Origin: Rhizobium sp. 11515TR | GTDB lineage: Bacteria > Pseudomonadota > Alphaproteobacteria > Rhizobiales > Rhizobiaceae | NCBI RefSeq assembly: GCF_002277895.1 | Contig: NZ_CP022999.1 | Coordinates: forward strand, 992,001-1,056,000 | Reading direction: 5' to 3' | Length of the DNA stretch: 64,000 bases | Shown here: positions 8,819-18,082 of the stretch, piece after piece | Layout of the letters: the number at the start of each line of letters is the position of its first letter | Numbering within the stretch: position 1 is the stretch's first letter | The notes under the pieces: generated by a model | What the model was told of the DNA's origin: nothing | Databases searched by the model: none | What the model saw: the letters and a program-made list of their open reading frames with translations, nothing else | Program-made: the position numbers and the translations under genes

Positions 8819-10021
8819 ATGTCCGACCTTACCCTTTCGCGTAACCATGAAGAAGCCGATACGCGTGAGGGATGGAAGGTCGTCGCCGCCACCCATGTGC
8901 TGACGACCGTGACGTTCGGAGCCGCCTACTCCTTCTCCGCCACTTTGCCGGGGCTTGCTGCGGAATTCGATGCGTCGCGCGGAGAGATCGCCCTCGTCTT
9001 CTCCATTTCCGCATTTCTCTTCTACTCGCTCGGCGCGATTGCCGGGCCTCTCGCCGACAGATGGTCACCGCGCAGCCTGGTTCTTCTGGGACTGGCAGCA
9101 ATGATCATTGGCTACATCGGCGGCAGTCGTGCCGGATCCCTGACGGCACTTTACATCTGGTATGGCTTCGGCGTCGGGTTTGGGATCGGCCTGTCATATG
9201 TTCCCGCGATCGGAGCGGTGCAATCCTGGTTCATCCACAAACGAAGCCAGGCGTCGGGCATCGCGACGGCGGGGATTGGCCTTGGCACCTTGATCCTGCC
9301 CTTCGCCATCGGCCAGGCTCTTCCCTTCATCGGCTGGCGAGGGTGTTTCCTGGCGCTTGCCTGCATCGCCGCCGTTTTTGGCGTGCCGGCGGCACTGCTT
9401 GTCCGCAAGCGCCGGGACGGTACGATCTCGTCCCCGGCGCACGCCGGCAACCCCAAGCTCCCCGCTATATGGCGCGACGAACGGTTCTGGCTTTTCTATA
9501 TTGTGCTGCTCCTGTCCTCTTTGTGCACCTTCATCCCCTACGTTCATATCGTCGCCGCCGCCCGCGACATGGGTCTTTCGATTCAGGACGGAACCACCCT
9601 CGTTAGCGTTATCGGTGTCGGCAGCGTCATCGGCCGCTTCTTTCTGGCAGGCTTGGGAGATCGTTTCGGCCGCCGGCAACTGCTGGCATCGCTCACCCTT
9701 GCCGTCGCCGCCTCCTTTGCCATATGGGCGTCGGCATCAGGTATGATCCAGCTGATCTTGTTCGCATTGATATTCGGCATGAGCTATGGCGGGTGTGTCG
9801 GCCTTTATCCGGCGGTCGCCGCCGATCTGTTCGGCACGCGCCAGATTGGTGCAGTTATCGGATATCTCTATTCGGCCGTGGGCGTAGCGGCCTTGATCGG
9901 GCCAACTGCAGCAGGCTTTATTTTTGACCATACCGGCAGTTATTCCGGCCCGATTATTGCAAGCGGCCTCGCGGCATTCGTAGCAGGCTTCATAGCGTTG
10001 CGCCTTGGGAAAAAGTCCTAG
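8819..10021 (+). CDS. MFS transporter, monocarboxylate/oxalate-antiporter-like
   Basis: Major facilitator protein of 400 residues with about 12 membrane spans. The loop 2-3 motif is degenerate (GPLADRWSPRSLVLLG) and a second copy appears at the middle (LGDRFGRRQLLA, about residue 280). The pattern NGxGxGxxY-like (WYGFGVGFGIGLSYVPAIGAV) and RSQASGIATAGIGLG resemble the MCT/OFA-type MFS proteins of soil bacteria that carry small carboxylates. The substrate is unknown. Its stop overlaps the stop of the convergent SnoaL-like gene by four bases (10018-10021). Confidence 0.82.
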   Translation: MSDLTLSRNHEEADTREGWKVVAATHVLTTVTFGAAYSFSATLPGLAAEFDASRGEIALVFSISAFLFYSLGAIAGPLADRWSPRSLVLLGLAAMIIGYIGGSRAGSLTALYIWYGFGVGFGIGLSYVPAIGAVQSWFIHKRSQASGIATAGIGLGTLILPFAIGQALPFIGWRGCFLALACIAAVFGVPAALLVRKRRDGTISSPAHAGNPKLPAIWRDERFWLFYIVLLLSSLCTFIPYVHIVAAARDMGLSIQDGTTLVSVIGVGSVIGRFFLAGLGDRFGRRQLLASLTLAVAASFAIWASASGMIQLILFALIFGMSYGGCVGLYPAVAADLFGTRQIGAVIGYLYSAVGVAALIGPTAAGFIFDHTGSYSGPIIASGLAAFVAGFIALRLGKKS

Positions 10022-10404
10022 AGCTGGGCCGCGATTGCCGCCTTGTCGATGACAGACCAGACGTTCCGGATTCGCCTGTCCAGAAACTCATAGAAGACAT
10101 TCTCGGCAAACTGTACCCTTCTGCCATTCACCGCCATACCGAACAGCATGCCCGTCGGCCTGCAATCAAATTGCAGGCGGCTCGCGACGCGTGGCGGTTC
10201 GCAGATCAGTAAAGTGATATCGAAATGAAGATCGGGAATGGCGCGAAAATCATCTTCGAGCATTTGCCGATAGCCTGATAGCCCGACATGGGCGCCATTA
10301 TAGCACACGTCTTCGTGGACGAATTTACGCAGATTTGGCCAATCTTGTCCGTTGAGACAGGCAATATAGCCTCGGTAGATCTCGGACAGATCGACGTTTG
10401 CCAT
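10018..10404 (-). CDS. SnoaL-like polyketide-cyclase-family protein
   Basis: Small NTF2-fold protein (128 residues from ATG 10404; GTG 10413 and ATG 10410 are also in frame). The pattern EIYRGYIACLNGQDWPNLRKFVHEDVCYNG, then DFRAIPDLHFDITLLI and a basket of beta strands, is typical of SnoaL-like ester cyclase domains found across soil bacteria. The SnoaL fold binds small hydrophobic ligands; catalysis is not assured. A GAGGG RBS lies about eight bases before ATG 10404. It is convergent with the MFS gene, and the GGDEF-EAL gene upstream is on the same strand only 34 bases away, so the two may be co-transcribed. Confidence 0.75.
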   Translation of the reverse strand: MANVDLSEIYRGYIACLNGQDWPNLRKFVHEDVCYNGAHVGLSGYRQMLEDDFRAIPDLHFDITLLICEPPRVASRLQFDCRPTGMLFGMAVNGRRVQFAENVFYEFLDRRIRNVWSVIDKAAIAAQL

Positions 10405-10438
10405 TCTCATCACCCTCGACCTGGAGACGGCCTGTGCT

Positions 10439-12382
10439 TCAGGCCGATGCCTGCAGACGGCGGCGGCCTGTATGCATCATCGTGATCGGATGCTTGAGCG
10501 CAAGTGCCGGACGGCCGATATGGTATCCCTGAACGGCATCGATGCCAAAGGATTTGACGAGATTGAGTTGCTCCTCGTCCTCCACGCCCTCGACCAGGAT
10601 GCGATGGCCGCGATTGCGCACCAGACCGATGATATCCTCGAGAAGGATCTTCGCGCCGTCGTTGCTTGCCGCATCATGCAGGAAGGATTTGTCGATCTTG
10701 ACGGTTTCGAATTCCATCAGACGAAGCCAGGACAACCCGGCAAAACCTGTGCCGAAATCATCCAGCCAGAATTTGATGCCGAGCTTCTTCAGATCCTGAA
10801 TGCTGTCGAGCACATCGGGGCGTATCTCCATGTCGACGCCCTCGGTGATCTCGAACGCCACCCTGTGACCCGAAACGCCCGTTTCCGCCAGAATAGCGGC
10901 CACCTGCGCGGCGAAACCCGGAGCCCGCAGCTGGATCGGGGAGACGTTGATGCTGACCGTGTCGACAATGTCGCGGGTAAGCAAATCACAGCAGGCCCTT
11001 CTGATCGCCCAATAGCCGAGCTCCATGATGGCCCCGGTGCGCTCCGCTATCGGGATAAAGACGGCCGGAGAAGCATTCGACCCATCGAGCAACTGCAGAC
11101 GCATCAGAGCTTCATAGGCACCGATTTCTCCGGTCTGGAGATATTGGATCGGCTGATAAACCAGCGAGACGAGGTTCTGCTGGATGGCGATCTTCAGAAT
11201 GGCTGCGATATTCTCGCTCGCATCACCGCCGGGCAGCTCGTTCGGATCGAATATCCGTGCGCAATTGCGGCCGCTCGCCTTTGCCGAATACAGCGCACGG
11301 TCGGCCTCGTTGATCACATTCTCCAGCTTCGCGCCGGCGACGTCTCTCGTAATGGTCGCTCCAACGCTCACCGTGACATGCCGGAAGCCGTCCAGGCGCT
11401 GTGCATGGACGATATCGAGAGCTTCGATCCCCTGACAAATGGCATCCGCCAGAGCCAGCGCATCCGAGCTGCTCTCCAGATCGAGGATAACGATGAATTC
11501 CTCGCCGCCGTAACGTCCGACCGTTGCCCCGAGTGGAGCGACGATGTTCGACAGCGCATTGGCAACCGTCACAAGACAGTGATCACCCTCCTGATGGCCG
11601 TAATAATCATTGTACTTCTTAAAGAAGTCGACATCGACCAGCAGGATGGCGAATGCTGCGCCCTTCTCGCGCCAGCGATCCCAAAACTGTTTCAGCCTTA
11701 TATCGGCAGCTCTTCTGTTCTCCATCCCGGTCAGGGAATCGGTGATGGAGAGCCGCAGAAGAGCTTCGCCGCGTTCTGTCGCCTGGCGCTGCTGCAACTC
11801 CGCTTCTCTGGCATTGAGAAAGACGTTGAAACGCTCCTTGTTCAGTTTCCAGTTCACATAGGAGGTGAATACGAAGCAACAGAGATAGAAGGTGGTGAAG
11901 GCCAGACAATAGGCGGCGCTGTAGTGAAATTCCGTCAGCGACAGCAGGAAAAAGGCGAAGATCAGCCCCGACGAGAGCAGTGCCAAACCGAATTCGAGGC
12001 TGAAGAAAAGGTTAACGCCCATCATGAAGATGGCGCCGAAGGCGGCATAATAGGAGAATGCCTCGGCATTGGCCGTCTGCAATGCCGGCAGCAGCCACAC
12101 GACATATCCAAGAACGACAGCCGCAGCACATGTCGCCTCAAGCTCGCCGGCACGACGTTGCCGCGAAAACTGCATTTCCAGGGTCAGAAGCGAAAAGCCC
12201 CCGATCAGAAACCGCGCAGGGATCGTCACGTGCGAAACGTCGGGAATGAAGACCAGATCCGTGATCAGGAAGAGGACATAAACAGGCACGGCAAGCCACA
12301 GACCGCTGCGAGCCAAGGCACGCCGCGCATCGTTGCTATAGGCTTTGTAGAGCGCACGCAGCTCATCGGGGCGGTTAGTCAT
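10439..12382 (-). CDS. Membrane-bound GGDEF-EAL cyclic-di-GMP enzyme
   Basis: About five to six N-terminal membrane spans (residues ~20-180) form a sensory region, followed by a GGDEF and an EAL domain. The diguanylate cyclase motif is intact (GRYGGEEFIVIL). The phosphodiesterase domain also looks intact: YEALMRL, SINVSP, FEITEGV, LDDFGTGFAGLSWL, VKIDKSF, ILVEGVED and VQGYHIGRP. The protein could therefore make and break c-di-GMP, and the net activity cannot be predicted. Start ATG 12382 (MTNRPDELRALYKAYSND) was chosen because it has GCGAGG upstream and leads straight into the first membrane span; in-frame starts up to 12517 exist. Confidence 0.88.
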   Translation of the reverse strand: MTNRPDELRALYKAYSNDARRALARSGLWLAVPVYVLFLITDLVFIPDVSHVTIPARFLIGGFSLLTLEMQFSRQRRAGELEATCAAAVVLGYVVWLLPALQTANAEAFSYYAAFGAIFMMGVNLFFSLEFGLALLSSGLIFAFFLLSLTEFHYSAAYCLAFTTFYLCCFVFTSYVNWKLNKERFNVFLNAREAELQQRQATERGEALLRLSITDSLTGMENRRAADIRLKQFWDRWREKGAAFAILLVDVDFFKKYNDYYGHQEGDHCLVTVANALSNIVAPLGATVGRYGGEEFIVILDLESSSDALALADAICQGIEALDIVHAQRLDGFRHVTVSVGATITRDVAGAKLENVINEADRALYSAKASGRNCARIFDPNELPGGDASENIAAILKIAIQQNLVSLVYQPIQYLQTGEIGAYEALMRLQLLDGSNASPAVFIPIAERTGAIMELGYWAIRRACCDLLTRDIVDTVSINVSPIQLRAPGFAAQVAAILAETGVSGHRVAFEITEGVDMEIRPDVLDSIQDLKKLGIKFWLDDFGTGFAGLSWLRLMEFETVKIDKSFLHDAASNDGAKILLEDIIGLVRNRGHRILVEGVEDEEQLNLVKSFGIDAVQGYHIGRPALALKHPITMMHTGRRRLQASA

Positions 12383-12635
12383 GCGGGCCTCGCTCTGACC
12401 AAGATCGCTGCTTCCCGACAATCGACGCATGCTCATCATCACCCGAGTTAGCCGAGACTTCATGTCCACCGCGTTACCTTTGCGTCGCTCGAATGCACAA
12501 ATCGCTCGCTTCACCACGGCGGCTAATTTGATCCGTTTGATAACGACAGCGTTGCCGCAGCGACATTAACAAAACCATAGCGCTCAATTTTTATATGAGA
12601 TATGGTTTGCGTAGTGTTCACGGAATGATTTAAAA

Positions 12636-13667
12636 TTGAAACAATTTCAAACCGCTCTTGATGGCTTCAGCCTCGTTACCTCCCAGTCCATCTCGGAACA
12701 TACGAGATCGTCCGGTAACAACCTTACAACCGACCAAATTAAGGAGGGCGAGGCCGAACTCGCCCTCATTCTCTCCCTTACGCAGCAGGCCTTCGAAGCA
12801 AACGCACCCGTTCCAGGCACGATGAAGGCCTTGACCGAGCGTTTGCAGGCGCTGAAAAGCAAGACGACACCCCTGACATGGGCCCATTTGGCCTCGGTTG
12901 CGCAGGGTCATCCCGTGTCGTCCTTCCTGCTGCAGGACCCTTTGACGCGATGGTCCTTCGAAAAGCCGCGCGGCTATAGCGGGGATGCCTATCTGCTGGA
13001 TTTCATTTACGAACATCCAGCCGTTGCTGCACAGGTGGCGGAAGCTTCGGCGCTGGGCGCAGAAGTTTACGATTTCACCCGGCAGGCAGCATCCGCCGTC
13101 GCCGTGCGCGAAAGGCGCGAGATCCTGGCAGCGCATGTCGATGCGGTGGCGGAGGCGACGGATGGCGCCGAGATCCTGGCGATCGCGGCCGGCCATCTTC
13201 GCGAAGCGGAGCTGTCTAAGGCTCTGCAGAGCGGCAGGCTCAAACGCTGGGTCGCACTTGATCAGGATCCGGTCAGCGTCGGGGCGGTGAGCTCGGCCTT
13301 CCATGACAGCTGCATCGAAGCGATCAACGGCTCCGTCCGCACCATTCTGGGGCGCGCGCAGAAGCTTGGTACGTTCGACTTCATCTATGCAGCAGGCCTT
13401 TACGACTATCTGGCCGAAAGCGTAGCTGTGCGTCTGACGGAACGCTGCCTGCAGATGCTGAAGCCCGGCGGCAAGTTCCTGCTTGCAAACTTCGCCAAGG
13501 ATATCGGTGTCGAAGGTTATATGGAGACCTTCATGAATTGGCCGCTGATCTGGCGAACGGACGAGGATGTCCAGTCGATCATCGACAAGGTCAAACACCC
13601 GATCGCCGATGTTTCCCTTACACGCGGCGAGAATGGCGGCGTCATATATGCCGTTCTGACCGTATAG
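12636..13667 (+). CDS. Class I SAM-dependent methyltransferase-like protein
   Basis: 343 residues. The C-terminal half has a Rossmann methyltransferase pattern: a degenerate motif I (ILAIAAGHLREAEL, about residue 180), VALDQDPVS for the acidic residue of motif II, FDFIYAAGLYDYL for motif IV and a strand-helix unit MLKPGGKFLLANF (about 278). The N-terminal 140 residues are helical and without a recognised domain (EKPRGYSGDAYLLDFIYEHP is a striking conserved-looking block). Similar proteins are sometimes named after the 3-hydroxypalmitate methyl ester factor, but that function is not shown here. It is divergent from the GGDEF-EAL gene. The start is the first ATG; no strong RBS is visible. Confidence 0.7.
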   Translation: MKQFQTALDGFSLVTSQSISEHTRSSGNNLTTDQIKEGEAELALILSLTQQAFEANAPVPGTMKALTERLQALKSKTTPLTWAHLASVAQGHPVSSFLLQDPLTRWSFEKPRGYSGDAYLLDFIYEHPAVAAQVAEASALGAEVYDFTRQAASAVAVRERREILAAHVDAVAEATDGAEILAIAAGHLREAELSKALQSGRLKRWVALDQDPVSVGAVSSAFHDSCIEAINGSVRTILGRAQKLGTFDFIYAAGLYDYLAESVAVRLTERCLQMLKPGGKFLLANFAKDIGVEGYMETFMNWPLIWRTDEDVQSIIDKVKHPIADVSLTRGENGGVIYAVLTV

Positions 13668-13693
13668 ACGACGGCAAGCGACGAGATGACCGG

Positions 13694-14314
13694 CTAAGCC
13701 GCGCTGCGGCTTGGCCGGCGAAGTCGGAACAGAGCAAGCACCAGAAAATTAACCAAAGCGATTGCTGCAATAGCGGCAGGCGCTGCTGTATCTGGTGCAA
13801 ATATCTGCCTCCGCAGCAAGTAGCCCGATACCAGAAACGGCGTATTCCACATCAATGCGCCGCAGAACGTTGCGATGGCGAAGCCTGGCAGCGGCATGGC
13901 GAGCACGCCTGCCGGAAATGCCATATAGGCCCTGACAACAGGCACAAGCTGGCCGAGGAACGTGACACGTATCAGATTGCCACGATAACTGCGCTTCAGA
14001 CGCAGAAACCGTTCTTCTTTAATATCCAGATACCTGGTCACCTTCAGGACGAAAATGTCGCCACGCACCGGCCCCAGCCATCGGCCCATTCCATACCAAA
14101 ACAACGAGCCTGCCGTTGAACCACCGGCGGTAATGGCAATCACGATGGGTAGAGCCGCAAGATGGACGACACCCAACATACCCAGCATCAAGAGCATGCC
14201 GGCGGATGGTATGACTGGGACGAGCTTCTCGATCGCCGAACATAGCGCAAGACCAAGCAATCCCCATGCCGCCAGATCGGGCAGCATATCCAACAGATGG
14301 GAGGTACCGTTCAT
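13694..14314 (-). CDS. DedA-family membrane protein
   Basis: 206 residues with about five hydrophobic segments. The family block appears around residues 25-85: EKLVPVIPSAGMLLMLGMLGV, then GSTAGSLFWYGMGRWLG, followed by the amphipathic region and the FLGQLVPVVRAYMAFPAGV segment with the conserved FxxRxxPxxR-like element. DedA proteins act in the inner membrane, some as polyprenyl-phosphate or phospholipid translocases. The start overlaps the stop of the upstream methyltransferase gene (ATGA, 14311-14314), and the coupling to a PmtA-like enzyme hints at a membrane-lipid role. Confidence 0.85.
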   Translation of the reverse strand: MNGTSHLLDMLPDLAAWGLLGLALCSAIEKLVPVIPSAGMLLMLGMLGVVHLAALPIVIAITAGGSTAGSLFWYGMGRWLGPVRGDIFVLKVTRYLDIKEERFLRLKRSYRGNLIRVTFLGQLVPVVRAYMAFPAGVLAMPLPGFAIATFCGALMWNTPFLVSGYLLRRQIFAPDTAAPAAIAAIALVNFLVLALFRLRRPSRSAA

Positions 14315-14901
14315 ACGACCACAGCCGGATAATGAAGCGGCCTGCGCCGGACGATCTTATAGACCCTGGCGGGCGGGAAGTTGCGCAACACCCGGCCGTG
14401 CAGCGTTGCCTTGAAGCCGAACCGATCGAGCAAACGACGCGGCACCGGACAGCGGACACCATAGGTGAACTGATAGAGCGCCCCGCCCTCATGCAGCCTT
14501 GCCGAGACCGCAGTCAGAATGGCAATCACTGTCTTCGGCGACATGTTGAGCAGCGGCAATCCGCTGATCGCGCAGCCGAACCGCACGCCTTCCGGCAGGT
14601 TGTGAGTGCCAAGCCGCGCGGCATCGGCGCAGACGACACGAGCATCGGGAAACCGCTGTCGAAGCAGGCTGGCAAAGCCATGGGCAGACTCAATCAGCGT
14701 AATATCCCTCTCGCATATGCCGCGCGAAAGCAGGGCATGCGTGAACACGCCCGTTCCGGGGCCGAGTTCCAAAACCGGACCCGCGGAAGGATCGACTTCG
14801 CTTGTAATCAGATTGGCCAGCATCGTGCCGGACGGCGCTATGGCACCGACCATGCGCGGGTTGGTCAAGAGAGTTCGCAGAAATAGAGACGTGTTTGACA
14901 T
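14311..14901 (-). CDS. PmtA-like phospholipid/rRNA-adenine-type methyltransferase
   Basis: 196 residues. The N-terminus FLRTLLTNPRMVGAIAPSG is typical of the rhizobial phospholipid N-methyltransferase (PmtA-like) group. Motif I is VLELGPGTGVFTHALL (about residue 43) and motif IV-like GLPLLNMSP is near 118. Such enzymes methylate phosphatidylethanolamine toward phosphatidylcholine, but many paralogues are unassigned. ATG 14901 was chosen over an in-frame start at 14982 because the shorter form begins like the family and has a GCGGGAA sequence upstream. It is coupled to the DedA gene by an ATGA overlap. Confidence 0.75.
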   Translation of the reverse strand: MSNTSLFLRTLLTNPRMVGAIAPSGTMLANLITSEVDPSAGPVLELGPGTGVFTHALLSRGICERDITLIESAHGFASLLRQRFPDARVVCADAARLGTHNLPEGVRFGCAISGLPLLNMSPKTVIAILTAVSARLHEGGALYQFTYGVRCPVPRRLLDRFGFKATLHGRVLRNFPPARVYKIVRRRPLHYPAVVV

Positions 14902-15000
14902 GTGTTCCCGCCAGTAGGGCTTGAAAGATTCGCCTGCGCGGCAGGCTTTTCCTAAGGGGAGCCGATTGCGGGAACATTGCATCGGGGAACCCGCGACGAC

Positions 15001-16359
15001 CTACCCGGCGATCGGGAAGCTCAATCTGAAAGTCGCACCTCCGGTCGGTCCGTCGACAACGCAAACCTGTCCACCGTGGAGCCTGGCAATTTCCTGAACG
15101 AGGTTGAGTCCAAGACCGAACCCTTTGCCGCGCCCGGGGAGGCGATGAAACGGCTCGAAGATGCGGTCCCGCTCGTCCTGCGGAATACCGCTTCCTTCGT
15201 CGCTTACGGTGATGCCGGTGGCACGGCCGACATGGACGGCGATCCTGCCATGGCGGTCGCCATGCTGGATCGCATTCTGCACGAGATTGGCGACGGCCCG
15301 CTCGATGGCCATGCGATCACCGAGAACCTCCACCACCTCCTCCTCCCTCACGAGACAGGGCTCGTAATTGGCGGCGATCGCAAGCGGTGCCAGCTCCGAA
15401 ACGACGTGCTCGGCAACCTCCACGAGATCGACCAAAGCCGGTTCGAAACGATGATTGAGGCGCTGAAGATCGAGAAATTGCTCGGCAAGGGTCGCAAGGC
15501 GAACCGTATCCTCGAAGAGCCGCTCTTTCAAAGGGCCTGCCGGCAGGCCATCGAGACGTGCCTGCAGGATCGCGACCGGGGTACGCCACTCATGGGCAAG
15601 ATGGGAGAAAAGACGCTTCTGCCGCTCATAGCCTTCGTCCAGCCGCCTCAGCGCATCATTGACGGCTTCGACAAGTGGCAGGATCTCGCGCGGGACATCG
15701 TCGACCGGCAGTCGCGTACCCTGGCGATTGATATCGATCTGCCCGGCGCGGGCAACGGCGGAATCCAGCGAGGAAAAAGCGCGGCGAACCACGAGCGGTG
15801 CTGCTATCATCGTTGCGATCGCCGTAACGATCAACAGCGGCAGAAGGGCGCTGAAGAAGACGATGCCGACCGTACCAAGGATGCGGACCGTCGACACGGA
15901 ACCGTCCATTCCCGTCAGAACCTGGACCTCGCCGGCCGGAGACGACACCCATTGCAGCCGGGCGGCAGGCACGGCACTGCCGCCGAGGTTGCTGCCGAAA
16001 CGGGCCTGTCCGATGCCGTCGAGCGCAGCGCCGAACGCTGCATAGGCCGGCGGCACGCTTCCGTCTTGGATCACAGCGCCGCTGCGATCACGCACGGCGA
16101 ACCAGAGACCCGGCAAATCTCCGCGCCGTGCCGTAAGCGCCGGTGTCTCCTTTAGCACAAGGGCGCCATTCTGATCGCGCCCGAGGGACTGGGAGATGGC
16201 ATCGATGGTCTCGTCTTCCGGCTGAAGCGAGATGAAACTGCCGGTCGCCCACAGAGCGGCGACGATGAGCACCGCAAGCAGCGACAGGAAAATCGCCTGC
16301 AGGAATGACAGGCGCGATACGAGACGCCATCGCAGGGAAGGTTGGCTTGCGATCATCAT
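15001..16359 (-). CDS. Sensor histidine kinase (two-component pair 1)
   Basis: 452 residues. There are two membrane spans (about 18-40 and 162-188) around a periplasmic sensor loop, then a HAMP-like linker, a HisKA domain with phospho-acceptor His256 in FSHLAHEWRTPVAIL, and an ATPase domain with N-box LVQNAIQHG, G1 VSDEGSGIP and G2 GKGFGLGLNL. It overlaps its response regulator by ATGA (16356-16359), so the pair is co-translated. The HEWRTP box has Trp where Leu is usual. The signal is unknown. Confidence 0.9.
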   Translation of the reverse strand: MMIASQPSLRWRLVSRLSFLQAIFLSLLAVLIVAALWATGSFISLQPEDETIDAISQSLGRDQNGALVLKETPALTARRGDLPGLWFAVRDRSGAVIQDGSVPPAYAAFGAALDGIGQARFGSNLGGSAVPAARLQWVSSPAGEVQVLTGMDGSVSTVRILGTVGIVFFSALLPLLIVTAIATMIAAPLVVRRAFSSLDSAVARAGQIDINRQGTRLPVDDVPREILPLVEAVNDALRRLDEGYERQKRLFSHLAHEWRTPVAILQARLDGLPAGPLKERLFEDTVRLATLAEQFLDLQRLNHRFEPALVDLVEVAEHVVSELAPLAIAANYEPCLVREEEVVEVLGDRMAIERAVANLVQNAIQHGDRHGRIAVHVGRATGITVSDEGSGIPQDERDRIFEPFHRLPGRGKGFGLGLNLVQEIARLHGGQVCVVDGPTGGATFRLSFPIAG

Positions 16360-17027
16360 TGCTGTCTCATCAGATAACCGATACCGCGAACGGGATGGAT
16401 CTCCAGACCGGACTCCACGGAGGCAAGCTTGCGGCGAAGACGGGAGATATGCGCATCCAGCGTATTCGACTGGATATCTTCGCTGAACCCGTAGACGGCC
16501 TCTTCGAGCGCATGACGCGGCACCGTGCGGCCAAGTCGGCGCGCAAGCGCCTCGAAGACCAGAACTTCCCGGCGTGGCAATTCGAGCCGTTGGCCTTCGA
16601 TCAGTATGTCATGGCAGCCGAAGTCATAGGACAGCCTGCCGAAATTCACCACCTCGGTCCGCAACTCGCCGGGGCGTCTCAGAATGGCCCGCAGTCGTGC
16701 CAGCAGCTCCTCTATGGCAAAAGGCTTGACGAGATAATCGTCGGCGCCGGTATCAAGACCGCCAATACGATCGTCGAGATCGCCGCGTGCAGTCAACACG
16801 ATAACGGGCGTATTGACGCCGACAGCCCTCAGCTTCGGAATGATCGACAAGCCGTCGCCATCCGGAACCTGCCGGTCGAGGAGAATGGCATCGTAAGGGA
16901 GATTTATCGCAGCCTCTTCGGCATCGGCCAGCATCGATACATGATCGACGATGGCATCGCGAGCCTGCAACGCAGCGCTCAGCGCCGCTGCCATTTCCGG
17001 CTCGTCTTCTAGTAACAAGATCCGCAA
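16356..17027 (-). CDS. OmpR-family response regulator (two-component pair 1)
   Basis: 223 residues. The receiver domain has acidic pocket ED (7-8), phospho-acceptor Asp51 in DAILLDRQVPDGDG, the T of VLTARG and the K of YLVKPF. The C-terminal winged helix (about 125-220) ends in DAHISRLRRKL and VRGIGYLM. I prefer a TTG start at 17027 because the preceding sequence GGGGATGG is a good RBS and receiver domains normally begin MRILLLEDE. An ATG at 17057 would add ten unusual residues. It is coupled to the kinase gene downstream. Confidence 0.88.
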   Translation of the reverse strand: MRILLLEDEPEMAAALSAALQARDAIVDHVSMLADAEEAAINLPYDAILLDRQVPDGDGLSIIPKLRAVGVNTPVIVLTARGDLDDRIGGLDTGADDYLVKPFAIEELLARLRAILRRPGELRTEVVNFGRLSYDFGCHDILIEGQRLELPRREVLVFEALARRLGRTVPRHALEEAVYGFSEDIQSNTLDAHISRLRRKLASVESGLEIHPVRGIGYLMRQQ

Positions 17028-17181
17028 TGAACCATCCCCAAAATGGAACGACTGCATTGCATAAGCGGATTGCGGGAAGATTGCGACCCTCTCCGGGCTA
17101 CACTCTATTATGTATTGGAGAATTCGGACCGATATGCTGCCGGCATGCGAAGATCTCGGCCAGTTCGGCTTTCGACGCCAG

Positions 17182-17373
17182 TTAGGTCGCAGGGGAAGGC
17201 ATCGCCTCCCCCTGCGATATCCGCCGTGCGGCGGCCGATAGGTAAGCTACAGCGAACGGAGCGGTGAACACACCACACAAATGGTTTCCCGTCCGCCGCA
17301 ATTTCGCAGCCGTCCCGCCATTCTCGAACCAACGGAGATCGAGAAGGACGAGCAGTAAAGTGTTCATCTGCAT
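17182..17373 (-). CDS. Small hypothetical protein downstream of DUF1127 gene
   Basis: 63 residues beginning MQMNTLLLVLLDLRWFE, with a short hydrophobic start and a basic middle. The support is an RBS-like GAGGTGG five bases before the ATG and the position 10 bases downstream of the DUF1127 gene on the same strand. No family is recognised. The segment could equally be untranslated sequence before the response-regulator promoter. Confidence 0.4.
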   Translation of the reverse strand: MQMNTLLLVLLDLRWFENGGTAAKLRRTGNHLCGVFTAPFAVAYLSAAARRISQGEAMPSPAT

Positions 17374-17383
17374 CAAGCCCACC

Positions 17384-17626
17384 TCATTTAAGGCGGCTCA
17401 CATGCAACGCCAGCAAGCTGCGATAATCCAACCCTTCCTCACGCTCGGGAAGGCCGATATCACGAAGCTGATAATTCGATAATCCGGATACATCCTCATA
17501 GATCTGCCGCCGTTTCCAGGCGACAAACAGCAGGGCTCGTGCAGTCCTCCAGGCACCGAATTTCTGGTAAAGTTCATCGATCGTCGCCGTCAAACTCTCA
17601 GCAACTATAAATTGTGAATGAGCCAT
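17384..17626 (-). CDS. DUF1127-family small protein
   Basis: 80 residues. The C-terminal part carries the DUF1127 signature: a helix with WRTARALLFVAWKRRQIYEDVSGLS, then NYQLRDIGLPERE (LxDIGLxR motif). Small DUF1127 proteins of alphaproteobacteria bind RNA or affect phosphate and carbon metabolism, but this copy is untested. ATG 17626 (MAHSQFIVAESLT) was chosen over an in-frame start at 17713; the added residues look non-coding. Confidence 0.75.
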   Translation of the reverse strand: MAHSQFIVAESLTATIDELYQKFGAWRTARALLFVAWKRRQIYEDVSGLSNYQLRDIGLPEREEGLDYRSLLALHVSRLK

Positions 17627-18082
17627 CGTTATTCCTGGCGCAATCACGCGACCAGGTCCTCTTGAAGCTTGACCGGCTTCAGGAGCGGATGCGTCAAAGA
17701 CGCACCAAGTCATTCCCTCGGCAAGTCATATAGGTTTAATGGGAAAACGCCTAAACGGCCGTAGATAAAGCTTTTTTTAGCTTTAATTATAGAGTCGTCG
17801 TGCCGTTGGCGTAGCACACACCAAGGCCGTCGACATCATTCCGCCGGAGACGTATGTAAACATATGTAGATTATGCATGTCACGCCTCCCTGTTCGATTT
17901 GCGGATGGACGTATCATACGCGAGATCCGCCAATCGGCAACCCCACAATTTCGAATTGCAGACATCCGGCACAATATGTTGCATCGAAGCAACAGTGACG
18001 ACGGGGTCGAATCGGCTGCGAACGAAACATGAGACTGCCGCCGCAAGGCAGGCCCAACGACTAGCAGAACTTACAGAGCTCG
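17627..18082. other. 456-base intergenic region with no supported gene
   Basis: AT-richer stretch upstream of the DUF1127 gene and downstream of the radical SAM gene. Short frames on both strands lack an RBS and coding bias. A short near-palindrome TATGTAAACATATG lies around 17853-17866. No terminator or RNA gene could be recognised. Confidence 0.5.

Noticed and set aside
10472..12451. A 659-codon open frame on the + strand
   Set aside because: It is antisense to the GGDEF-EAL gene, which has complete catalytic motifs. Long antisense frames are common in GC-rich genes; no RBS or family is visible.
13690..13718. Hairpin CCGGCTAAGCCGC-GCT-GCGGCTTGGCCGG as a terminator
   Set aside because: The stem is good, but it overlaps the DedA stop codon and has no T-run on either strand, so terminator function is not supported.
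14977..16155. A 392-codon frame on the + strand
   Set aside because: Antisense to the histidine kinase, whose His, N, G1 and G2 boxes are complete.
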